This document shows positions 7,428-15,954 of a stretch of DNA of 64,000 nt, piece after piece. The DNA comes from DATBAX01 sp963723765 (GTDB lineage Bacteria > Acidobacteriota > Terriglobia > Terriglobales > Acidobacteriaceae). The notes under the pieces were generated by a model. The model did not search any database, had not been told where the DNA came from, and saw nothing but the letters and a program-made list of their open reading frames with translations. The translations under genes were made by a program, and so were the position numbers. The stretch spans positions 1,159,897 to 1,223,896 of the forward strand of contig CAVRSD010000003.1 of assembly GCA_963723765.1 (NCBI GenBank). Direction: 5' to 3'. The stretch's first letter is position 1; each line of letters opens with the position of its first letter.

Positions 7428-8648
7428 ATGCCGATTGCGCCATCACGCTTCACGCGCGCCGCCGCTTCCCTGCTGTTCTTGCTCCTTGGCATGCCTGCCA
7501 TGGGAGCGACGGACTGGCGTGCGCCGGAACACCAACTCGCAGAAAAGATTGCTGCCGTTACCGGCCCCGACGCTGTCGCTTTACAGGTAATTAATCGTTC
7601 CTCCCTCAGCCGTGCCGAGTCGGACACAATTCATCGCGGGCTTCTTACCGAACTGGCTTCCCTGGGTATTCGCTTTGTCGATGCCGACCAGGCCACCGCC
7701 ACGGTGCAGGTTTCTCTCTCGGAGGATTTGCAGAGTTACGTGTGGCTGGCAGAAATCCGCCGGGGCACAGATGAGCCCTCAGTAGTAATGATCGCCATGC
7801 CGCGTCCGGAGACGTCTGCGGTCGCTCAGGATGCTTCCGCGCTGACCCTCCGCAAAACTCTGCTTTGGACGCAAGAAAGCCGGATACTCGATGTGGCCCT
7901 TGGTCCCGGCAATCCGCAGCAGATGATCGTTCTCGATGCAGACAACGTCACGCTGTACAAATTTCAGGACAACCGCTGGCAAACCGAGCAAACTTTCGCC
8001 ATATCCCATTTGCATCCATGGCCGCGCGATTTGCGGGCGCGGTTGCTGCTGCGCAAGGACCACCTTTTTGATGCCTACCTGCCCGGGGTTTACTGCCGCA
8101 GCACAGCGACCGTGCCCTTGACCCTGAATTGCTATGAGAGCGACGATCCCTGGCCCCTGGGCGCGGACCAGTTTCCTTTAAATGCGTTCTTTGCCCACAC
8201 CCGCAACTTCTTTACCGGTGGACTCACTCCCGGAGTGGGCAAACAAACCACGGCTCCGACATTTTATTCGGCCGCCCCATTGCCCCACGACAAATACACC
8301 CTCTGGCTCTTCGCCACAGTCGACGAACAGGTGTACATGCTCGACGGCGTGACCGATCAAACCACCGGGAAGCTGGATTGGGGTAGCGACATCACCAGCG
8401 TGCACAGTGGTTGTGGATCGGGCTGGCAAGTGTTGACCTCCGGCACAAACGATGGCGGAAACGACACAGTACGCGCTTTCGAGATGGCGGATCGCGAGCC
8501 CACGGCCGTGACCCAACCCGCAGACTTCAGAGGCGACATCACTGCGCTGTGGACGGAGGCAGACGGAAGTAGTGCGATTGCTGTCTCACATGATTCGGAA
8601 ACGGGAGCATATGCGGCGTATCGCCTCACAATTACTTGCGGCCAATAG
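7428..8648 (+). CDS. Secreted protein of unknown function, first gene of a signalling operon
   Basis: 406 residues with a signal peptide (RAAASLLFLLLGMPAMGA) at 8-27. Residues ~35-130 alternate helices and strands (PDAVALQVINRSSLSRAESDTIHRGLLTEL...) and could be a small alpha/beta domain; ~140-400 is beta-rich with repeated ILDVALGP / MIVLDADNVTLYKF elements, suggestive of a propeller-like sensor region. I do not recognise the family. The gene overlaps the solute-binding protein by 38 bp, and that in turn overlaps the histidine kinase by 4 bp, so the four products very likely act together, with this one as a periplasmic input component (inference). Confidence 0.6.
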   Translation: MPIAPSRFTRAAASLLFLLLGMPAMGATDWRAPEHQLAEKIAAVTGPDAVALQVINRSSLSRAESDTIHRGLLTELASLGIRFVDADQATATVQVSLSEDLQSYVWLAEIRRGTDEPSVVMIAMPRPETSAVAQDASALTLRKTLLWTQESRILDVALGPGNPQQMIVLDADNVTLYKFQDNRWQTEQTFAISHLHPWPRDLRARLLLRKDHLFDAYLPGVYCRSTATVPLTLNCYESDDPWPLGADQFPLNAFFAHTRNFFTGGLTPGVGKQTTAPTFYSAAPLPHDKYTLWLFATVDEQVYMLDGVTDQTTGKLDWGSDITSVHSGCGSGWQVLTSGTNDGGNDTVRAFEMADREPTAVTQPADFRGDITALWTEADGSSAIAVSHDSETGAYAAYRLTITCGQ

Positions 8649-10035
8649 TCTCCGCGCGGCCGCGCTCGCCATCGCGATGTTCGTCATGGCCCTGTTCCCC
8701 ATGACAACGACCGCGAATGCGGCCACCCGGCCGCGTTATGGCGGCACCTTGCGAGTGGCCATGCAGGCTGCTCCTACATCGCTCGACCCCGCTGGGACCA
8801 GTTCATCCAACTGGTACAGCTCTCGTAATCTTTCGCATTTGATGTTTGATACTCTCATCACCCTCGACAACAACGGAAAACCCCAGCCATCCCTGGCTAC
8901 GTCGTGGCAATCCGAACCGAGCAACCAGCGCTGGCAGTTTTCCATTCGTCACGGCATCACTTTTCAGGATGGAACCGCTCTTACCAGTGACGCGGTTGCA
9001 GCCTCGCTCCGCGCCGTGAATCCCACCTGGAAGGTTCTCTCATCGGGCGAAGCCGTCATCGTGGAACGGGATTCCCCCGCTCCCAATCTGCCCGCGGAAC
9101 TGGCGCTGCCGCGCAACAGCATCATCAGGCGAGATAGTGGAAAGATCAGCGGAACCGGGCCTTTTACCGTCACCCAATGGGACCCAGGCAAGAAACTTGC
9201 CCTCGCCGCACGCGACGATTATTGGGCCGGACGGCCTTTTGTAGATTCGGTAGAAATCGAGATGGGCAAAAGCTTTCACGACCAGATGATCGCTTTGGAT
9301 CTCGGCAAGGCCAACGTCATCGAAATCGCACCCGACCAACTGCATCGATCCAGCGCAGAGAATAATCGCATCGAGCCTTCTGACCCCATGGAGTTGATGG
9401 CATTGGTTTTCACGCGTGATCGCCAGTCCACCGACGATGGGCGCATCCGGGAAGCGCTCGCGCTCAGCATTGATCGCGAATCGCTCAATAAAGTCGTGCT
9501 GCAAAGCGGCGGCGAACCCTGCGCCGCACTGCTACCCGAGTGGATGACGGGCTACGCTTTTGTTTTTCCCGCCGGTGTCGATCTCGCCCGCGCCCGGAAA
9601 AACCTCGCCGGGTTAAAACAATCCGCACCCATAACGCTGGGTTACGACACGGTTGATCCCGGAGCACGAGTCATCGCCGAGAGAATCGCGCTCAACGCCC
9701 ATGATGCCGGCTTGTCGCTCCAACCGACCTCAGGCGCCGCCGATCTGCGATTGGTCCGGATTCCTCTGGTTTCGCTCAACGCTCACGTTGCACTCGCTGA
9801 ATTGGCGAAGTCCCTCGGGCTTCCCCCGCCGAACTTTAATGGCAACTCCAATTCCGAAGACGACCTTTACGCAGCAGAAAACACTCTGCTCCAATCGCAG
9901 CGTGTCATTCCATTGCTTCATCTGCGGACAGCTTCGGCCGTACACGCCTCCGTCAAGAATTGGCATGAAGCTCGCGATGGCAACTGGAGCTTGCCCGATG
10001 TTTGGCTGGGAACACCGGGGGCGGACAAGCCATGA
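8611..10035 (+). CDS. Family 5 extracellular solute-binding protein (peptide/nickel type)
   Basis: 474 residues from the ATG at 8611 (GGGAG just upstream; the frame opens at 8572). After a signal peptide ending TTTANAA comes the SBP_bac_5 pattern: RPRYGGTLRVAMQAAPTSLDP, LMFDTLITLDNNGKPQPSLA, WQFSIRHGITFQDGTALTSDAV, and GTGPFTVTQWDPGKKLALAARDDYW. These proteins bind oligopeptides, nickel or similar ligands in the periplasm. No ABC permease or ATPase gene is nearby; instead the gene is ATGA-coupled to a sensor kinase, so a sensing role instead of uptake is a reasonable inference. The length is somewhat below the usual ~500-540. Confidence 0.85.
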   Translation: MRRIASQLLAANSLRAAALAIAMFVMALFPMTTTANAATRPRYGGTLRVAMQAAPTSLDPAGTSSSNWYSSRNLSHLMFDTLITLDNNGKPQPSLATSWQSEPSNQRWQFSIRHGITFQDGTALTSDAVAASLRAVNPTWKVLSSGEAVIVERDSPAPNLPAELALPRNSIIRRDSGKISGTGPFTVTQWDPGKKLALAARDDYWAGRPFVDSVEIEMGKSFHDQMIALDLGKANVIEIAPDQLHRSSAENNRIEPSDPMELMALVFTRDRQSTDDGRIREALALSIDRESLNKVVLQSGGEPCAALLPEWMTGYAFVFPAGVDLARARKNLAGLKQSAPITLGYDTVDPGARVIAERIALNAHDAGLSLQPTSGAADLRLVRIPLVSLNAHVALAELAKSLGLPPPNFNGNSNSEDDLYAAENTLLQSQRVIPLLHLRTASAVHASVKNWHEARDGNWSLPDVWLGTPGADKP

Positions 10036-11813
10036 AATTCCGGCGCAAACTTCTGGCTGTGTTTGCATTGACAGTATTCCTGTCCGTGGCCACGGTCGCA
10101 CTGATCGTTTCCGCGATGACCCGTCGCAGTTTTGAGCGTGCCAATGCAGAAAGCACCACCGCGCTGGTCGCCCAATTCCGTCGCGAATTCAACCGCCGGG
10201 GCGAAGAAGTCGTTCGCCGGGTGGAGACCATCGCCTCCAGTGAGTCCGCAACCCGCATGGCCCTCAAGTTAAACCATGGCACTCCGGACTACAGCGCTTA
10301 CCTCGATGAAGCGAAATCCCTGGCAGAAAATCAGCAGTTAGATTTTCTGGAGTTTGTGGACAGCCAGGGAACAATTATTTCGTCAGCCCAATCCCCGGCA
10401 ACCTTCGGATACAAGGACAATTTCGCTTTCACCGCCAACGTTCCCAAAGATGCTTTCCTCAAGCAGGAAGGTCCTTCTGAAGATCCCACGCTCGCATTGT
10501 CGGCAATCCGTCAGGTGAATGTCGGCGACCGTCCCCTCTACGTGATTGGAGGTCGCCGCCTGGATAAAGATTTCCTTGCCAGCCTCGAACTTCCCACCGG
10601 AATGCGGGCCCTGCTTTATCGAAATGTCGGCGACATCCCTTTCGCGCCCCAGTTTTTAACCGACGCCTCCGGGCCTGTTCCGAATGCCGATCGAATCGCG
10701 CAATTGATCGAGCAGGTCGAACGACAGCGCCAGGAAACTACGGCGCTAGTTCACTGGTCGTCTAATCCAGCCGACGACGAAACCCTCCATGCCATCCCCC
10801 TCAACGGACAGGCAAACCAGTTACTGGGAATTTTGCTGGTCGGGAGTTCACGGCGTCCTTATGTGGAGCTTCGCCAGCACATTCGTTCGGCTTCGCTGCT
10901 AGCGGGAGGCGCGGGCATGATTCTCGCCATCCTGCTCAGTGGATGGGCCGCAGCGCGAGTCACCCGGCCCGTCGAAGAACTTGCCCGGGCTGCACGCGAG
11001 GTTGCGGATGGAAACTGGAATGCGCAAGTGACCGTCCAATCCACCGACGAGTTGGGCGAACTCGCCGCATCCTTTAATCGCATGACTCACGAGTTGCTGG
11101 AACAAAAAGAACGACTAGTGCAGACCGAGCGTGTGGCTGCGTGGCGGGAGCTGGCGCGCCGTCTAGCGCACGAACTGAAGAACCCGCTTTTTCCTCTGCA
11201 ATTGACTGTCGAAAACTTATTGCGGGCGCGGCAACAGAGTCCCGAACAATTTGAAGAAACCTTTCAGGAAAGTTCTTCCACCTTGCTCGCGGAAATCTCC
11301 AATCTCAAAACCATCATTTCCCGCTTCAGCGAATTTTCCCGCATGCCCCAGCCCCATCTTCAGAGCGTCAACTTGAATGACGTGGTGCAAAATGTTGCCC
11401 GCCTTTTTCAGGCCCAACTGCATACTCCCGGACACCCGCCCATCGAATGTAAACTGGAACTCGCCGAATCCATGCAACCCATCGCCGTCGATCCCGAACT
11501 CATGCACCGGGTATTTTCGAATCTGGTATTGAATGCCATGGACGCCATGCCCGAAGGCGGCGTTCTGACTCTGCATACACATCAGAATGACGACCACGCT
11601 CTTATCGAAGTGTCCGACACCGGAACCGGGCTCACGCCGGAAGAATGCGAGCGCTTGTTCACTCCTTACTACACCAGCAAGACCCACGGCACGGGTCTGG
11701 GATTGGCCATAGTTCAGTCCGTGGTGAGCGATCATGGCGGACGCGTCAGTGTTCGCAGCGAACCCGGACACGGCACGACTTTTATCATTGAGCTACCGAG
11801 CAGCAGCATTTAA
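10032..11813 (+). CDS. Membrane sensor histidine kinase (NtrY-like, HAMP)
   Basis: 593 residues from the ATG at 10032, which overlaps the stop of the preceding gene as ATGA. Order: helix ~7-30, a ~255-residue sensor region, a second helix near 290-312 (ASLLAGGAGMILAILLSGWAAARV), HAMP (~312-365, VTRPVEELARAAREVADG), HisKA with RRLAHELKNPLFPLQLT (phospho-His), then HATPase with NAMDAMPEGG (N box), DTGTGLTPEE (G1) and GTGLGLAIVQ (G2). It should autophosphorylate and hand the phosphate to the sigma-54 activator encoded ~185 bp downstream. Input may come from the co-transcribed binding protein (inferred). Confidence 0.92.
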   Translation: MKFRRKLLAVFALTVFLSVATVALIVSAMTRRSFERANAESTTALVAQFRREFNRRGEEVVRRVETIASSESATRMALKLNHGTPDYSAYLDEAKSLAENQQLDFLEFVDSQGTIISSAQSPATFGYKDNFAFTANVPKDAFLKQEGPSEDPTLALSAIRQVNVGDRPLYVIGGRRLDKDFLASLELPTGMRALLYRNVGDIPFAPQFLTDASGPVPNADRIAQLIEQVERQRQETTALVHWSSNPADDETLHAIPLNGQANQLLGILLVGSSRRPYVELRQHIRSASLLAGGAGMILAILLSGWAAARVTRPVEELARAAREVADGNWNAQVTVQSTDELGELAASFNRMTHELLEQKERLVQTERVAAWRELARRLAHELKNPLFPLQLTVENLLRARQQSPEQFEETFQESSSTLLAEISNLKTIISRFSEFSRMPQPHLQSVNLNDVVQNVARLFQAQLHTPGHPPIECKLELAESMQPIAVDPELMHRVFSNLVLNAMDAMPEGGVLTLHTHQNDDHALIEVSDTGTGLTPEECERLFTPYYTSKTHGTGLGLAIVQSVVSDHGGRVSVRSEPGHGTTFIIELPSSSI

Positions 11814-11829
11814 TGAAATGAACAGTAAT

Positions 11830-11975
11830 CTGTCATCCTGAGCGCAGTGACAGTTTCGCGAAGCGAAGCTGTCATGGAGTCGAAGGACCCCTAGAGGCTA
11901 AATGTCTGCCAGGTATAGGGGTGCTTCGACTCTCTCGCCGCAAGTACGCGGCTCGCTCGCTCAGCATGACAAGGC
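11830..11975. repeat. TGTCATCCTGAG-type intergenic inverted repeat, copy A
   Basis: It begins TGTCATCCTGAGCGCAG and ends CTCAGCATGACA, so the ends are inverted copies; inside are GAAGCTGTCATGGAGTCGAAGGACCCC and a partner GGGGTGCTTCGACTC arm. Related blocks lie at 13396-13489 and 28764-28905. It occupies most of the gap between kinase and regulator genes. Confidence 0.7.
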
Positions 11976-11997
11976 TTACACGGTGAGGGATAACCTA

Positions 11998-13386
11998 GTG
12001 GCCAAGAAAGCACACCTGCTAATCGTCGACGACGAAGCCAATACCCTGGCTTCCCTTTCTCGCGCCTTTCGTCTTGGCGGACACGAAGCAACCGTCTGCG
12101 ACAACGCCACCAAGGCCCTCGATCTCGTCAAATCGCAAAACTTCGATCTCATTTTTTCTGATGTAGTCATGCCAGGCAAAGACGGCCTCGCGTTCCTCGA
12201 AGATCTCCGCGCACAAGGCATTACCACACCGGTTGTCATGATGTCCGGCCAGGCCCACATCGAAATGGCGGTGCGGGCAACACGACTGGGAGCGCTCGAC
12301 TTCCTGGAAAAGCCGATCTCCACCGAAAAGCTGCTGCTCACCATTGAGAATGTCCTGAAGCTACGGCATCTGGAGACCGAAAATCGTCAACTCCGCCAGC
12401 AACTCGGAAAACACGAAATTATCTGGACTGGCCCCACCATGCAGAAAATCATGGCGCAGGTGGAGCGTGTGGCCGCTAGTGAAACCCGCGTTTGCATTCT
12501 GGGTGAGACGGGCACGGGAAAAGAGCTGGTCGCCCGCACTTTGCACGAACGCAGTCCGCGCGCCTCGGGCCCGTTCGTCACGCTGAATTGCGCCGCGGTT
12601 CCGGCGGAACTCATCGAGTCCGAACTCTTCGGACACGAAAAAGGCTCCTTCACCGGCGCCGCCGGCCGCCACCTGGGAAAATTCGAGCAGGCGGAACACG
12701 GAACAATTTTCCTCGATGAAATTGGCGACATGCCTCTCGCCATGCAAGCCAAACTCCTGCGCGTGCTCGAAGAAGGCGAGGTCGAACGCATCGGCGGGGA
12801 TAAATCGATACGCGTCGATGTCCGCGTCCTGGTCGCCACTCACCGTACTCTGGAAACACTGGTCCGCGAGGGCAAATTCCGCCAGGACCTCTTCCACCGC
12901 GTCTATGTTTTTCCTCTGGTGCTGCCGCCGCTGCGTGAACGCCGCGAAGACATTCCTGCGCTCATCGAACATTTCGCCCGCCAGGTTTGCGCGCAGAACA
13001 ATTGGAAACCCATTCCCTTTACCGCGGACGCCATTCAGGCACTGCAAGCCCAGCCCTGGCCGGGAAATGTGCGCGAGCTTCGCAACGTGGTTGAACGTCT
13101 GATGTTGCTCTCGACCGACAATCAGGTTGACACCGACACTGTCCGCACCGCTTTGCCGCAAACCCTCGACGCACCCCACGCGGTCAGCACAACCTCGGGG
13201 CCTCTGGCGGAACGGGTGCAGAATTTTGAGCGGGAAGTGTTATTGACGGAACTAAAGCGCCATAGTTACCACATTACAAACACAGCCAAGGCATTGGGCC
13301 TCGAGCGCAGCCATCTTTATAAAAAAGCAGAACAGCTGGGAGTGGACATTCAAAAGAGCCGCCGGGAAGACGAAACGTCCGACTGA
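11998..13386 (+). CDS. Sigma-54 dependent response regulator (NtrC family)
   Basis: 462 residues from GTG 11998, chosen because GGTGAGGG sits 8 nt upstream and the receiver domain begins at once (KAHLLIVDDEAN); a longer frame from 11902 reads through the intergenic repeat and is rejected. Residues 4-120: receiver with phospho-acceptor D in FSDVVMPGKDG and K in LEKPIS. Residues ~145-370: AAA+ with Walker A GETGTGKE, the sigma-54 contact loop GSFTGA, and Walker B TIFLDEIGD. C-terminus: Fis-type HTH (NTAKALGLERSHLYKKAEQLG). It would activate RpoN promoters when phosphorylated by the upstream kinase. Confidence 0.93.
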   Translation: MAKKAHLLIVDDEANTLASLSRAFRLGGHEATVCDNATKALDLVKSQNFDLIFSDVVMPGKDGLAFLEDLRAQGITTPVVMMSGQAHIEMAVRATRLGALDFLEKPISTEKLLLTIENVLKLRHLETENRQLRQQLGKHEIIWTGPTMQKIMAQVERVAASETRVCILGETGTGKELVARTLHERSPRASGPFVTLNCAAVPAELIESELFGHEKGSFTGAAGRHLGKFEQAEHGTIFLDEIGDMPLAMQAKLLRVLEEGEVERIGGDKSIRVDVRVLVATHRTLETLVREGKFRQDLFHRVYVFPLVLPPLRERREDIPALIEHFARQVCAQNNWKPIPFTADAIQALQAQPWPGNVRELRNVVERLMLLSTDNQVDTDTVRTALPQTLDAPHAVSTTSGPLAERVQNFEREVLLTELKRHSYHITNTAKALGLERSHLYKKAEQLGVDIQKSRREDETSD

Positions 13387-13395
13387 TCAAACCTT

Positions 13396-13489
13396 GTCAT
13401 CCTGAGCAACCCCTTGTCATCCTGAGCGCAGTGGATGCTTCGCGAACGCGAAGCATCCACGAAGTCGAAGGACCCCTACCACCCAACCG
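13396..13489. repeat. TGTCATCCTGAG-type intergenic repeat, copy B
   Basis: TTGTCATCCTGAGCAACCCC is followed by a second TTGTCATCCTGAGCGCAG, then a perfect hairpin GGATGCTTCGCG-aac-GCGAAGCATCC, and GAAGTCGAAGGACCCC. It shares its ends with copy A. The hairpin directly after the response-regulator gene may also end its transcript. Confidence 0.65.
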
Positions 13490-13661
13490 AACTCAGCCGT
13501 CCGGATCACGCTTCTCGCTGTGCATGGCGCAGACTTCTGGGATATTTGGCTGCGGGGATTCGAACTTGAGCCGTTTAGCAGGCGTGAGCGAAGCGGGAGC
13601 CTGCTGGCGAAATCCCGAGCCCGAGCGAGGGACCTCACCGGACACTAATTTGTAGTGGACT

Positions 13662-13735
13662 TGGCTGCCCCCCAGGGATTCGAACCCCGATAACCTGCTC
13701 CAGAGGCAGGTGTCCTACCATTGAACGAGGGGGCA
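13662..13735 (-). tRNA. tRNA-Gln (CUG)
   Basis: On the minus strand the sequence folds as a cloverleaf: acceptor TGCCCCC with GGGGGCA, anticodon stem CCTGC/GCAGG around CTCTGGA (anticodon CTG), T-loop GGTTCGAATCC, discriminator G and an encoded CCA. Length 74. It marks the left border of the Rhs remnant region. Confidence 0.95.
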
Positions 13736-13814
13736 ACAGCGGATGGAAGTGGTGCTTTTAAGCACCACCAGCCCAATTCTATGGGCAGTCCCGGTTGGGG
13801 TCAACCAGAACCCG

Positions 13815-14104
13815 GCGGGTGGCCCACCTTTTCGCAATTGTAAGGATCTTTTCAACTTGGGGTGCCCCATCCTTGCGTTTTTTGCAAGGGTGGGAGACGA
13901 TGCTGCGGGCAGCGAAGGTATCGCCATAAGGTCGGTTGCGAACCCTTGGGACGGGGAGAGTGTAAGTGCCCACGAGCCCGGAAAGGTGTCATGGCGCTGA
14001 CCCCCGCCCCTTGCAAAAAGCGCAAGGAACGGGGCACCCCCAGTGGCGACACTTGAGAAGTTTCCTGAGATATACTTTCGCGGTCGAAAGGGTGGGCCAC
14101 CCGC
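13815..14104. mobile_element. MITE-like TIR element, copy 1 (variant left arm)
   Basis: Its ends are inverted copies: GCGGGTGGCCCACCTT at the left and AGGGTGGGCCACCCGC at the right. An inner pair, GGGGTGCCCCATCCTTGCG and its complement near CGCAAGGAACGGGGCACCCC, nests inside. From ~13855 on it is nearly identical to the other three copies, but the first ~40 bp inside the left end differ. 290 bp. It carries no transposase gene and would need one in trans. It abuts a beheaded Rhs toxin tip on the right. Confidence 0.8.
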
Positions 14105-14276
14105 CAATTTGGAGGCCAGCGGTTACACGAAATCGGTTGCAAAGGATGGCGTAACTACGCTTTATTCGAAGGGCAATCAGATTTACTCTGTCTATTCGAA
14201 CGCGGCCTCCACGGGCGGCCCAGCCGCAAATCTTGCCATTGACGGCCAAGTGGTAGCTAAAATCAGGCTCAAATAG
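14105..14276 (+). pseudogene. C-terminal remnant of an Rhs-type toxin tip
   Basis: Right after MITE copy 1 an open frame continues for ~56 codons (NLEASGYTKSVAKDGV, then YSKGNQIYSVYSNAASTGG, ending VVAKIRLK) with no start of its own. Its style, the adjacent probable immunity gene and the neighbouring Rhs fragments suggest the tail of a polymorphic toxin whose front part was lost where the element inserted or recombined. The assignment to Rhs is by context. The stop codon lies 11 bp before the next gene's ATG, as expected for a toxin/immunity pair. Confidence 0.5.
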
Positions 14277-14287
14277 GAGGGAGGCGT

Positions 14288-14806
14288 ATGGAACGGGGTG
14301 AGGATGAAGCTAACTTCAAGGCACTTTATCAGCGGGCGCTCGACTGCGCTGCTACCGACAGCGGTAGGCTTCCAACTTCACTGCGACGGCTGACTTTCAA
14401 TGATGTAGATCTGCGCTCGGCTGCGTTCGCTGGGCTTCTTCAAAATTTACTTGTCTGGTCGGGAGACGATGCTTGCTCCTTCGTTGTTCTTCGACCCGAT
14501 CCAGTGTACTACTATCACCGCTTCTTCAAACGATATCCCGTAGTCGAGGTGGAACGTGGCATGTCCAATGATGAATTCATAGAGATGCTGAACGAGGGGC
14601 CACCTGAGAGCAAGGCTGATGCTCCGGGAATCATCTACTCGGAATATGTCATCGTTCCGCCATCGATGGGTTGGTTCGTTCATGCATTGCGTTCAACCGG
14701 AGATGACGGCGGGCATTTATGGGTTCCTTCGGAATGGCCTGAGAGGGTCGCTGTCGTCTATCCCTACGTAAGCGGGGACCGTCCCGAGCTTTCCCAAAAA
14801 CAATAG
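14288..14806 (+). CDS. Probable immunity protein (unrecognised family)
   Basis: 172 residues, start ATG 14288 behind GGAGGGAGGCGT. The protein is soluble, acidic and without a signal peptide; a mixed helix/strand pattern is seen (SLRRLTFNDVDLRSAAFAGLL, later YSEYVIVPPSMGWFVHA and HLWVPSEWPERVAVVYPYV). No family is recognised. Small acidic proteins encoded directly after a toxin tip are usually cognate immunity proteins, and the position 11 bp behind a toxin remnant is the only evidence for that role. As the toxin is truncated, this would be an orphan immunity gene, possibly kept against toxins from neighbours. Confidence 0.5.
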   Translation: MERGEDEANFKALYQRALDCAATDSGRLPTSLRRLTFNDVDLRSAAFAGLLQNLLVWSGDDACSFVVLRPDPVYYYHRFFKRYPVVEVERGMSNDEFIEMLNEGPPESKADAPGIIYSEYVIVPPSMGWFVHALRSTGDDGGHLWVPSEWPERVAVVYPYVSGDRPELSQKQ

Positions 14807-14853
14807 GCTGGAACAAAGGACCGTTTCGGGTCCACTGAATAAACCTCTTCCCC

Positions 14854-15129
14854 CGAGAATCGAAGCATGTCCCGTCGCTCGATGTCATCGAGGAAAGTCT
14901 TTTTACACGACTGGGTGAAGTAATCGAGAGCGGTCCGGTAAGCCGCCAGCGTCTTGGACTTCTTGCCTAGTCTGATTTCTTCGAGGTAGTCAGCGATCAA
15001 TTCTAAGAGGTTGTGTTGATGAGTTTCACGTAGGACAGTCGCTCCGTTATTTACTGCATTCAACTCTGCCTCTTTTCGGAGACGGCGGGCACTGGCATCA
15101 GCGGCATCTTTCGTGCTCGACTGATGTAA
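14854..15129 (-). pseudogene. Tyrosine recombinase fragment (core-binding/SAM-like N-terminal domain)
   Basis: On the minus strand an open frame reads STKDAADASARRLRKEAELN, then LLELIADYLEEIRLGKKSKTLAAYRTALDYF and a final DIERRDMLRFS. This is the helical core-binding domain typical of tyrosine integrases. Similarity stops abruptly after RFS (about 14854) and nothing of the catalytic R-H-R-Y domain follows. An in-frame stop lies at 15130-15132, three bases before MITE copy 2. The fragment shows that a site-specific recombinase once belonged to this region. Confidence 0.6.
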
Positions 15130-15134
15130 TTATG

Positions 15135-15432
15135 GCGGGTGGCCCACCCTTAAGGTTTTGATCTCATCAGCAATCGTCCCGGCAGGGGGGGTGCCCCATC
15201 CTTGCGTTTTTTGCAAGGGTGGGAGACGATGCTGCGGGCAGCGAAGGTATCGCCATAAGGTCGGTTGCGACCCTTGGGACGGGGAGAGTGTAAGTGCCCA
15301 CGAGCCCGGAAAGGTGTCATGGCGCTGACCCCCGCCCCTTGCAAAAAGCGCAAGGAACGGGGCACCCCCAGTGGCGACACTTGAGAAGTTTCCTGAGATA
15401 TACTTTCGCGGTCGAAAGGGTGGGCCACCCGC
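15135..15432. mobile_element. MITE-like TIR element, copy 2
   Basis: A 298 bp element with perfect 17-18 bp terminal inverted repeats (GCGGGTGGCCCACCCTTAA / AAGGGTGGGCCACCCGC) in the same orientation as the other copies. It differs from copies 3 and 4 mainly by single indels in G-runs. Left flank: the integrase remnant; right flank: the DUF4265 gene, whose expected toxin partner is missing. Confidence 0.85.
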
Positions 15433-15457
15433 CCGAAATAGGAATTGAAAGAGAGAT

Positions 15458-15949
15458 ATGTCCAATAGACAAAGTCATACCCATGAAACCAGTAAAAATA
15501 GTTGGGTAGAAGTGTGGTTCAAAATCGAAAAAGATGCTGACGGTTACCCGGAAAGCAAAGCCTGGGAGGGATTATTCACCGAAAAAACGGACGTCGGGTA
15601 TGTGGTACAGAGTGTACCGTTCTATCTGAAGAACGTTTCGGTCGGAGACATTGTCGAGGTGGTAGAGGAGGATTTCCTCACGTTCAGAAGAGTTTTGACC
15701 CGAGGTGGTCATAATACGTATCGCCTCCTTTTGCCAGAAGATTCTCAGGGGAAAATAGACGATATAGCGAATGAACTGTCTAAGCTAGGCCTTGGGGTCG
15801 AGAAGGAAATTGGTATGCTCTTGGCCGTTGATGTTCCTGACAAAGTGAACCAACAGGATATCGATTCCTTCCTGGTACAGGGAAAGGAGGATGGGAGGTG
15901 GCAGTTGCAGGACGGGTGCCTAAATGGATTTAACAACACTCCAATGTAG
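15458..15949 (+). CDS. DUF4265 protein, probable immunity protein
   Basis: 163 residues from ATG 15458; GAAAGAGAG precedes the start. The pattern WVEVWFKIEKDADGYP, then VGYVVQSVPFYLKNVSVGDIVEV and a C-terminal half ending in VQGKEDGRWQLQDG matches DUF4265, a family of soluble proteins of ~140-165 residues often found next to Rhs or other contact-dependent toxins. A role as immunity protein is inferred from that habit and from this locus. MITE copy 2 lies only 25 bp upstream, where a toxin tip would be expected. The Rhs fragment with the HExxH tip follows directly. Confidence 0.65.
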   Translation: MSNRQSHTHETSKNSWVEVWFKIEKDADGYPESKAWEGLFTEKTDVGYVVQSVPFYLKNVSVGDIVEVVEEDFLTFRRVLTRGGHNTYRLLLPEDSQGKIDDIANELSKLGLGVEKEIGMLLAVDVPDKVNQQDIDSFLVQGKEDGRWQLQDGCLNGFNNTPM

Positions 15950-15954
15950 CGCGG

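Noticed and set aside
11902..11997. N-terminal extension of the NtrC-type regulator (32 residues)
   Set aside because: It is the translation of the TGTCATCCTGAG repeat; the receiver domain and a ribosome site support GTG 11998.
13546..13565. tRNA 3'-end-like sequence (minus strand GTTCGAATCCCCGCAGCCAA) ~100 bp from tRNA-Gln, a possible attachment-site remnant
   Set aside because: No acceptor partner or cloverleaf can be built, the match to the tRNA-Gln end has a gap, and the Rhs island lies on the other (5') side of the tRNA, which does not fit integration at the tRNA 3' end.
13862..14056. Short frames inside the MITE-like elements
   Set aside because: They recur in each copy only because the element recurs, lack ribosome sites and resemble no protein.
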